5,882 bases of DNA from a bacterium HR27. GTDB taxonomy: Bacteria > Chloroflexota > Chloroflexia > Thermomicrobiales > Thermomicrobiaceae. The stretch spans positions 1 through 5,882 of the forward strand of contig BEID01000104.1 of NCBI GenBank assembly GCA_002898975.1, written 5' to 3'. Below are positions 1-4,734 of this stretch, in pieces. The translations under genes were made by a program, and so were the position numbers. Within the stretch, counting starts at the first letter, position 1. Every line of letters starts with the position of its first letter. A model generated the notes under the pieces. The model had not been told where the DNA came from. It saw nothing but the letters and a program-made list of their open reading frames with translations, and did no database searches.

Positions 1-1
1 C

Positions 2-841
2 ACCGAGCAAACATTTTTTGGCATGGCGGCTGGGGCGGCATCGGTCGGCATGCATCCGGTGGTGTCGCTCATGTTCGTCGACTTCCTCGGCGCTGGCTTC
101 GACCAGATGTACAACCACATCGCGAAGAACCATTACATGTCCGGCGGACAGTTCGCGATGCCGGTCACTATCCTCACGGCGATCGGCGGTGGCTACGGTG
201 ACGCGGCCCAGCATTCGCAGGTCCTCTACGGTCTCTTCGCTCACGTTCCTGGCTTCAAGGTGGTGGTGCCAGCGACCGCCTACGATGCCAAGGGACTGAC
301 CATCAGTGCCTTGCGCGATCCGAACCCGGTCGTCATCTTCGGCCACAAGCTCTTGACCGGTCTGCCCTTCTTGCCGTTCGAGGGGCAGGAAGAGGACGTG
401 CCGGAGGATCGCTACACGCTCGAGTTCGGCAAGGCGGCGATCCGTCGTGAGGGGAGCGACCTCACGATGATCGCGGCTGGTCTCATGGTGCACCGGTGCC
501 TCCGGGCTGCCGAAGAACTGGCTCGGGACGGCGTGTCGGCCGAGGTTATCGACTTGCGGACGCTCGTCCCGCTCGATACCGAAACCCTCGTCGCCTCGGC
601 ACGCAAGACTGGTCGTGTCCTCATCGTGGATGAGGACTACCAGAGTTACGGGATGACCGGCGAGGTTGCCTTCCATGTTCAGGCTGGAGCGCTCGATGCG
701 CTGAAGGCGCCCATTCGCCGGTTGGCCGTACCCGACGTGCCGATCCCGTTCTCCGAGCCGCTCGAGCGCGCGGTCATCCCGAGCGTCGAACGGATCGTCG
801 CCGAAGCCAAGGCCTTGCTCGGTGCTGGCGCACGGGCGTAA
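2..841 (+). CDS. 2-oxoacid dehydrogenase E1 component, beta subunit (5' partial)
   Basis: This is the beta subunit of a thiamine-diphosphate-dependent 2-oxoacid dehydrogenase (pyruvate, acetoin or branched-chain type), which pairs with an E1 alpha subunit to decarboxylate the substrate and pass the acyl group to E2 lipoate. The frame is open from base 2 and 279 residues are present. The family usually has about 325-340, so roughly 50-60 N-terminal residues lie outside the window, and the ATG at 23 is internal. Residues 1-7 (TEQTFFG) match the family's SE-x-GF-x-G segment, making E2 the conserved glutamate that contacts the cofactor pyrimidine. QHSQ (70-73), HVPGFKVVVP (81-90) and DAKGL (95-99) are core family motifs. 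The C-terminal transketolase-like domain (about 150-275) contains VIDLRTLVPLD and VDEDYQSYGMTGE. No E2 or E3 gene follows: the gene ends at a strong hairpin before a converging gene, so E1 alpha and probably E2 lie upstream or elsewhere. The substrate cannot be decided here. Confidence 0.93.
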   Translation, partial: TEQTFFGMAAGAASVGMHPVVSLMFVDFLGAGFDQMYNHIAKNHYMSGGQFAMPVTILTAIGGGYGDAAQHSQVLYGLFAHVPGFKVVVPATAYDAKGLTISALRDPNPVVIFGHKLLTGLPFLPFEGQEEDVPEDRYTLEFGKAAIRREGSDLTMIAAGLMVHRCLRAAEELARDGVSAEVIDLRTLVPLDTETLVASARKTGRVLIVDEDYQSYGMTGEVAFHVQAGALDALKAPIRRLAVPDVPIPFSEPLERAVIPSVERIVAEAKALLGAGARA

Positions 842-861
842 GGCATTCCAGCGAACAGTAC

Positions 862-895
862 GGCACAGGGCGCCTCAGAAGGGGCGCCCTGTGCC
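862..895. terminator. Strong hairpin between converging genes, likely bidirectional terminator
   Basis: The left arm is 862-876 and the right arm 881-895. They pair over 15 bp (13 perfect G-C-rich pairs, one T-G wobble, one C-G) around an AGAA tetraloop. It starts 20 bases after the E1 beta stop and ends 29 bases before the last codon of the opposing stress-protein gene. No T-run follows on either strand, so it is not a textbook intrinsic terminator, but its position and stability fit transcription termination or 3'-end protection for both genes. Confidence 0.75.
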
Positions 896-924
896 ACGTT
901 GCTGTGCGTTCGCTTCGGCAAACC

Positions 925-1800
925 TCAGCTCTCCTGCGCTGCTTCCGGTGGGCGGATGAGGAGCAAGGGCACTGTCCCTTCGCGCAGGAGCCGCTCAGCG
1001 ACACTACCGAAGACGACGCGACTCAGCCCGCTCCGTCCATGGGTCGCCATTACCACCAGACTCGGCTGCCGTTCGCGCTCGTACGCCAAAAGCTGCTCGG
1101 GCGCGAGTCCTTCGAGAACGTGCGGCTCGACCCGGAGTCCCTCGCTGCGCAAGCGCTCGGCCAGCTCGTTGACGTATGCCGTCGCCGTCTCGACGAGCTG
1201 CTGCGCCAGCTGGTTCAGCACGTCAGCTGAAGCAGGGGCCCCGGCTGGCACACTGAGCAGGCTATAGATCTCCGGTGTCTCGGCCACGCGCACCAGGTGG
1301 ATCGTCGCATCGAAGCGGCGAGCCAGCTCCTTGGCGTAAGGAATCGCTGCTTCAGCCAGCGCCGAGCCGTCGACCGGCAGCAGGATCGAGTGCACCGCTC
1401 CCGGCTCGCGCTGCGGCATGGAAGAGCGGATCAGTAACACCGGTACGCCCGCTCCCCGCACCACCCGATCAGCGACGCTCCCGTAGAGCCAGCGACCGAG
1501 ACCGCTCCGCCCGTGCGTCGTCATCGCGATCGCCGGATCCGGAAGCTCCAGCACGAGGTCGATGATTTCCGCGGCAGGATCTCCGTAGCGTACCGCGATC
1601 TCCGCTGCGAGACCGAGTCGCTGCGCTGTCTGGGCAAGATAGTCACGTGCAGCGGCAGCGACGTCCGCTGGCGCGTCGATGTCGACCACACGCACCAGAT
1701 GGAGCGTGGCACCGAACCGCTCAGCCAACGCCTTGCCGTACGGCAGAGCTGCTTCGGCGAGCTCGGAACCATCGAGTGGAACGACAACCGATGCGATCAT
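925..1800 (-). CDS. Tandem-domain universal stress protein (UspA family)
   Basis: This 291-residue protein carries two UspA domains in one chain (about 1-125 and 138-283). Such proteins are usually cytoplasmic nucleotide-binding stress factors with no known enzymatic pathway. Each domain opens with the strand and Asp typical of the family (VVVPLDGS with D10; LLPVDGS with D144). Each ends with the ATP-loop pattern G-x9-G-S: THGRSGL...GS with G97, G107 and S108, and THGRSGL...GS with G255, G265 and S266. The first glycine of the classical G-x2-G-x9-G motif is replaced by T94 in domain 1 and A252 in domain 2. Domain 2 has a longer central segment (about 175-205) than domain 1. The ATG at 1800 follows a purine-rich leader with AGGA about 9 nt upstream. 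The gene is transcribed divergently from the Ldh2-type dehydrogenase and converges on E1 beta, so it is probably monocistronic. ATP binding is inferred from the motifs. Its stress trigger is unknown. Confidence 0.95.
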   Translation of the reverse strand: MIASVVVPLDGSELAEAALPYGKALAERFGATLHLVRVVDIDAPADVAAAARDYLAQTAQRLGLAAEIAVRYGDPAAEIIDLVLELPDPAIAMTTHGRSGLGRWLYGSVADRVVRGAGVPVLLIRSSMPQREPGAVHSILLPVDGSALAEAAIPYAKELARRFDATIHLVRVAETPEIYSLLSVPAGAPASADVLNQLAQQLVETATAYVNELAERLRSEGLRVEPHVLEGLAPEQLLAYERERQPSLVVMATHGRSGLSRVVFGSVAERLLREGTVPLLLIRPPEAAQES

Positions 1801-1888
1801 CTCTTCCCGTCCTTTCCCTCCGCGCTCACTGGCGCACAGTCAACAGCCCATCCCCGCGGACAAACAGAAAGAGAAGCGGAGCATCTCC

Positions 1889-1917
1889 AGCATAACATCA
1901 AGTCATTGCCTTGTCAG
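1889..1917 (-). promoter_or_regulatory. Predicted sigma-70-type promoter for the UspA gene
   Basis: Read on the minus strand, the -35 box is CTGACA (1912-1917, 5 of 6 to TTGACA). A spacer of exactly 17 bases leads to a -10 box TATGCT (1889-1894, 4 of 6 to TATAAT), with TGT directly in front giving an extended -10. Transcription would begin near 1882 and leave a leader of about 80 bases before the ATG at 1800. This is the best promoter-like match in the intergenic region. It rests on pattern only. Confidence 0.5.
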
Positions 1918-1934
1918 GAGGGAGCATGGCTATG

Positions 1935-1996
1935 TCGGTGTTCGAGTCCACCGCACCGAAGCGTACGCTATCATCCGGTCGTGAGCGGTGTTCGAG
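1935..1996 (+). promoter_or_regulatory. Candidate operator and promoter region of the Ldh2-type gene
   Basis: The 11-base word CGGTGTTCGAG occurs at 1936-1946 and again at 1986-1996, exactly 50 bp apart. The first copy overlaps an inverted repeat, TCGGTG (1935-1940) and CACCGA (1954-1959), separated by 13 bases. Between the copies lies TATCAT (1969-1974), a fair -10 box with no recognisable -35 at the right distance. If it is used, the start would be near 1981, the first repeat would centre near -40 and the second near +10. That arrangement would suit a regulator-dependent promoter. The link is inferred. Confidence 0.3.
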
Positions 1997-2003
1997 CAGA
2001 GCG

Positions 2004-2009
2004 AGGAGG
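2004..2009 (+). promoter_or_regulatory. Ribosome-binding site that fixes the Ldh2-type start
   Basis: A perfect AGGAGG lies 5 bases before the GTG at 2015 and 11 bases before a second in-frame GTG at 2021. The in-frame GTG at 1988 lies upstream of this site and has no comparable site of its own. The usual spacing favours 2015 as the real start. Confidence 0.8.
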
Positions 2010-2014
2010 GAACA

Positions 2015-3076
2015 GTGACGGTGCGTATTCCGGTCGAGGAGCTGCAGCGATTCGTGACCACGGTCTTCACCCGGGCAGGTCTACCGGAAGAGGACGCAGC
2101 GATCAGCGCCGAAATCCTCGTCGCGGCCGATGTGCGCGGATTCGATTCCCACGGCGTTGCCCGTCTCGACTACTACGTGGGGCGGCTCGAGGCGGGCGCG
2201 ATCAACGTGCGTCCCACCATCCGCGCGGTCGCCGAGACGGCAGCGACCGTCGTCTTCAATGCCGACAATGCGATCCGCTTCGTCAGCGGCTACCGGGCGA
2301 TGCGTCGCTGCATCGAAAAGACCAAGGAAAGCGGCATCTGCCTCGCCACCGTGCGGCGGAGCAATCATTACGGGATCGCTGGCTACTATGCGACGATGGC
2401 GCTGGAAGAGCCAGGCATGATCGGCGTCTCGATGACCAACGCCACGCCGCTCGTCGTCCCGCCCTTCGCCCGCGATGCCTTCCTGAGCACTGCCCCCATC
2501 GCCTTCGCGATACCGGCCGGCAAGGAGCGGCCGCTCGTCTTCGATGGAGCGACGAGTACGGTCGCCTGGGGCAAGATCGAGATCGCCCGCCGAACCCGCC
2601 AGCCGATCCCGCTCGGCTGGGCGCTCGATGCCGAGGGGAAGCCGACGACCGATCCGTTCGCCGCCCGCTATCTCACCCCACTCGGTGCCTTCCCCGAACT
2701 CCGAAGCCACAAGGGGTACGCGCTGGCACTCCTCGTCGAAGTCCTCTGCGGACAGCTGGCCGGAGGTGTCTGGGCCAAGTACGTCGGTGGCTCGCGGTCG
2801 CAGACGATCGGGCCGTCCGGGACGGGCCATGCGTTCATGGCGATCCGTATCGATGTCTTCCGACCGCTCGAGGAGTTCCTGGCCGATATGGACGATATGC
2901 TCGGGGAACTGCGGCGTGCTCGCCCGGCCGAGGGGGCCGAGCGCGTGCTCGTGCCGGGTGACCTCGAGTACGAGACCGAGCAAGAACGGCGCGCGAACGG
3001 TATTCCGGTGCATCCCGAGGTGCTCGAGAAGCTGCGCGACATCGCTGAGCGATACGCGGTGCCGTTTCCTGCCTGA
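2015..3076 (+). CDS. Ldh2-family NAD(P)-dependent 2-hydroxyacid (malate/L-lactate type) dehydrogenase
   Basis: This 353-residue protein belongs to the Ldh2/MDH/YiaK/AllD family, cytoplasmic oxidoreductases that interconvert 2-hydroxy- and 2-oxoacids with NAD(P) and are unrelated in fold to classical lactate dehydrogenase. Visible family marks, numbered from the GTG at 2015, are FDSHGVARL (43-51), RRSNHYG with H118 (114-120), MTNATP (140-145), STAPIAFAIP (158-167), VAWGKIE (183-189) and HKGYALALLVE (232-242). H46 in the SHG motif aligns with the histidine proposed as the acid-base residue in YiaK. Length matches the family's usual 330-360. The frame is open upstream to a GTG at 1988, but AGGAGG at 2004-2009 and the typical family N-terminus (VRIPVEELQRFV) support 2015. 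It stands alone on the plus strand, 35 bases from a converging gene. Substrate (malate, lactate, sulfolactate, ureidoglycolate, sugar acid) cannot be told from this sequence. Confidence 0.93.
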   Translation: MTVRIPVEELQRFVTTVFTRAGLPEEDAAISAEILVAADVRGFDSHGVARLDYYVGRLEAGAINVRPTIRAVAETAATVVFNADNAIRFVSGYRAMRRCIEKTKESGICLATVRRSNHYGIAGYYATMALEEPGMIGVSMTNATPLVVPPFARDAFLSTAPIAFAIPAGKERPLVFDGATSTVAWGKIEIARRTRQPIPLGWALDAEGKPTTDPFAARYLTPLGAFPELRSHKGYALALLVEVLCGQLAGGVWAKYVGGSRSQTIGPSGTGHAFMAIRIDVFRPLEEFLADMDDMLGELRRARPAEGAERVLVPGDLEYETEQERRANGIPVHPEVLEKLRDIAERYAVPFPA

Positions 3077-3111
3077 ACGCTGGCCACGGGAAGCCTGCGC
3101 TCGACAGCGGG

Positions 3112-4092
3112 TTACGAGTGGCGCGAGACGTTGCTCTTGCCGCCGAGTGCCAGATATCGCCCGATCGCGGATGCGGGCAGGAACGTGAAGACGGCAGCGC
3201 CGAACACGGTGAACCCGAGTAGCACGAGCAAGAGGCCGTAGTCGATAACCCGCCAGCCGAGGTATGGCTCGCCAGCTAAGTAGGTTGTCCACTCAGCGGA
3301 GAGCCACGGCAGGAGGCGAATGGTTAGCCAGGCGGTCACGATCGCGAGAAGCCACGCAGTCATGGCCTCCGCTCGCAGTGCGCGTTGGGTCGCCTGCTCA
3401 CCGGCAGTGCTGGCGACTTCAGCGACGAGCGTAGCCTGGTCGGTCAGGAGACCGATGACGTAGAGTTCGCTGCCGAGTGGGAGCACCTCCTCGGAGACGG
3501 AAATCCGCACCGGCTTGTACCCGTCTGCTTTCAGCTCTTCGATCCGCTCGGCTTGCCGTACTTCCGCTCGACGGTAACGCGCGAGTACCCATTCCGGTGC
3601 TTCGTGGAACGCCCAATCGGCCTGACGCTCTGGCCAGTAGCGCTGGGCACCGGTGACATCGATCCTGATGCGTCCTGTCCCGTCGTCGAGGAGGATGCTG
3701 CTCAGGGATGCTTCCTCGTGCTCGACGTGCTCGTACTTGTACAGTCGCTTCGACAGCAGATCGCGTCGCTGCCACAACGCGTTCACCTGCAGCCGGTATC
3801 CGGCAGCCTCGCAGCCGCTCAGCGGCGCCCGCTGCGGTACGTCGCTGAGCGCCCGTCCAGTGAGTTCGACGAGCTGGTTCGGTCTCCCGGCTCGAGCACT
3901 CGCGACTGTCTCCGTGCGGGATCGGCTCATCTTGATCGATCGGAACCATTGTCGGAGACCGAATACGAGCCCGACGATCGTGACCGTGATCAGTGCCACC
4001 TCGACTCCTGCACTGAGGGCCGCATCGAAGAACCGCTCGCATGCTCCCGTGCACCGGCTGGCAAGGGGGATGAAAAACCAGTCACCCGCCAT
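3112..4092 (-). CDS. Three-helix membrane protein with GIDE/MUL1-like (BAM) domain
   Basis: This 326-residue predicted inner-membrane protein resembles bacterial members of the GIDE family, which share the non-RING domain of the mitochondrial ubiquitin ligase MUL1/MULAN. Helix 1 spans about 27-48 and is followed by a basic stretch (RQWFRSIKMSRSR), so the central domain should be cytoplasmic. That domain (about 75-217) shows PLSG...YRLQV (90-103), the core LLDDGTGRIRIDVTGA (134-149) and SEEVLPLGSELYVIGLL (200-216), each matching conserved family blocks. Helices 2 and 3 lie at about 244-264 and 283-306. No RING finger is present, as expected in bacteria, so ligase activity is not implied. The outer N-terminus has a CTGAC cysteine pair (C14, C18). 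The ATG at 4092 has GGGAG at 4099-4103, 6 bases ahead. It is the last gene of a minus-strand run after the redoxin, with an 89-base gap. The family assignment rests on motifs read by eye, and the function is unknown. Confidence 0.72.
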   Translation of the reverse strand: MAGDWFFIPLASRCTGACERFFDAALSAGVEVALITVTIVGLVFGLRQWFRSIKMSRSRTETVASARAGRPNQLVELTGRALSDVPQRAPLSGCEAAGYRLQVNALWQRRDLLSKRLYKYEHVEHEEASLSSILLDDGTGRIRIDVTGAQRYWPERQADWAFHEAPEWVLARYRRAEVRQAERIEELKADGYKPVRISVSEEVLPLGSELYVIGLLTDQATLVAEVASTAGEQATQRALRAEAMTAWLLAIVTAWLTIRLLPWLSAEWTTYLAGEPYLGWRVIDYGLLLVLLGFTVFGAAVFTFLPASAIGRYLALGGKSNVSRHS

Positions 4093-4122
4093 TGCGCTCT
4101 CCCATTCCGCTCGCCCACTTCC

Positions 4123-4163
4123 GACCAGCCAGGCACTTCCGGATCCGGTATCCCTAGCTGGTC
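4123..4163 (-). other. Interrupted inverted repeat in the redoxin to GIDE-gene gap
   Basis: GACCAGC (4123-4129) and GCTGGTC (4157-4163) are perfect complements separated by 27 bases. Those bases contain the palindrome CCGGATCCGG (4139-4148). In the minus-strand transcript this could form a hairpin between the redoxin stop and the downstream gene, for example a weak attenuator or processing site. There is no T-run, and the stem is short for its loop. Confidence 0.25.
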
Positions 4164-4181
4164 ACTCACTCGATCACCTGC

Positions 4182-4670
4182 TCACCATCGGTCAGTTTCC
4201 CAACATTCCGGACACTGGTAGGAAACATACTGCGCCCAGGCGAGAACCTCCTGGACGGGAGGAAATCTGTCCTCGAGGCCAGCTGACCATACCTGCCAAG
4301 CTGTTCCAGTGTCGTCAGCGACCACCAGTGCTGCTTCGGGCGACCCATCAGGCCGGGAGAAGCCGCACCGGCGATGCAGGGCATCTCCCTCGGCTAGCAC
4401 GACGGGAAAGCGCGGTACGGTGCCTCGCCAGTCTAGGACGAGGGTATGCACGAGTGGGACGACCGCGAGCACCTCCATCCGTTCCGTCCGGAACGCCGCG
4501 AGGTGTCGGTCGAGTTCCAGGAGATACTCTCCGCAGTCCGCACACGGCCAGACATGCGTGAAGACGAGGACCAGACCGGACCGGAGGTAATACTGGCGTG
4601 TCGCTACCAGCTGCCCCTCGATCGTCTCACCCACGAACGCGGGTAGCCGCTGACCAGGGCCGATCGGCAT
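4182..4670 (-). CDS. Redoxin (AhpC/TSA or thioredoxin-like) family protein with CADC and C-terminal CPEC
   Basis: This 162-residue protein has a thioredoxin-like fold pattern of the peroxiredoxin-like kind. An N-terminal segment (PAFVGETIEGQLV) leads to a hydrophobic strand (SGLVLVFTHVW, 31-41), then a redox-type motif CADC (C43, C46) and a helix (YLLELDRHLAAF). A second strand EVLAVVP (66-72) precedes the family-typical FPVVLAEGDALHRRCGF (88-104), with an extra C102. The chain ends with CPEC (C153, C156) six residues before the stop, a second cysteine pair that may act as a resolving or metal-binding site. There is no signal peptide or membrane helix, so it is likely cytoplasmic and may reduce disulfides or peroxides. 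The ATG at 4670 has GGGAG at 4678-4682, 7 bases ahead. It lies 64 bases after the GGDEF-EAL gene and 89 bases before the membrane-protein gene, so cotranscription is plausible. The enzyme activity is inferred from fold and motif only. Confidence 0.85.
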   Translation of the reverse strand: MPIGPGQRLPAFVGETIEGQLVATRQYYLRSGLVLVFTHVWPCADCGEYLLELDRHLAAFRTERMEVLAVVPLVHTLVLDWRGTVPRFPVVLAEGDALHRRCGFSRPDGSPEAALVVADDTGTAWQVWSAGLEDRFPPVQEVLAWAQYVSYQCPECWETDRW

Positions 4671-4734
4671 CCGTTCGCTCCCGACCTGTCCGCATTTCCG
4701 AGGTTGTCAGCTCGGACTGATGATACACCAGACG

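Noticed and set aside
1513..2961. Long open frame on the plus strand (482 codons) crossing the UspA gene, the intergenic region and the Ldh2-type gene
   Set aside because: It runs antisense to one recognised gene and out of frame in another, is extremely rich in Arg, Gly and Pro, has no family motif, and is the usual product of few stop codons in GC-rich DNA.
3077..3111. Terminator between the converging Ldh2-type and GIDE-like genes
   Set aside because: Only short pairings are visible (CGCT/AGCG around 3098-3109 and CGCTG/CAGCG at 3078-3109), with no T-run, so I do not call one.
2081..3292. Minus-strand open frame of 403 codons opposite the Ldh2-type gene
   Set aside because: It is the shadow of a clearly recognised dehydrogenase, has low-complexity Arg/His-rich content, and also overlaps the end of the membrane-protein gene.
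3112..4092. A bacterial ubiquitin-ligase function for the GIDE-like protein
   Set aside because: No RING cysteine/histidine pattern is present. Only the non-catalytic domain resembles MUL1.
3385..4221. Plus-strand open frame of 278 codons opposite the GIDE-like gene
   Set aside because: The minus-strand frame has membrane helices, three family motif blocks and a good ribosome-binding site. The plus-strand frame shows no motif and overlaps the redoxin end.
4697..4716. TCCGAG/CTCGGA hairpin between the GGDEF-EAL and redoxin genes
   Set aside because: The 6-bp stem with an 8-base loop and no T-run is too weak to call a terminator. Such stems are common by chance in GC-rich DNA.
4720..4725. TATCAT on the minus strand, a possible -10 box ahead of the redoxin gene
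   Set aside because: There is no -35 box at 15-19 bases and no extended -10, so it is not distinguishable from chance.
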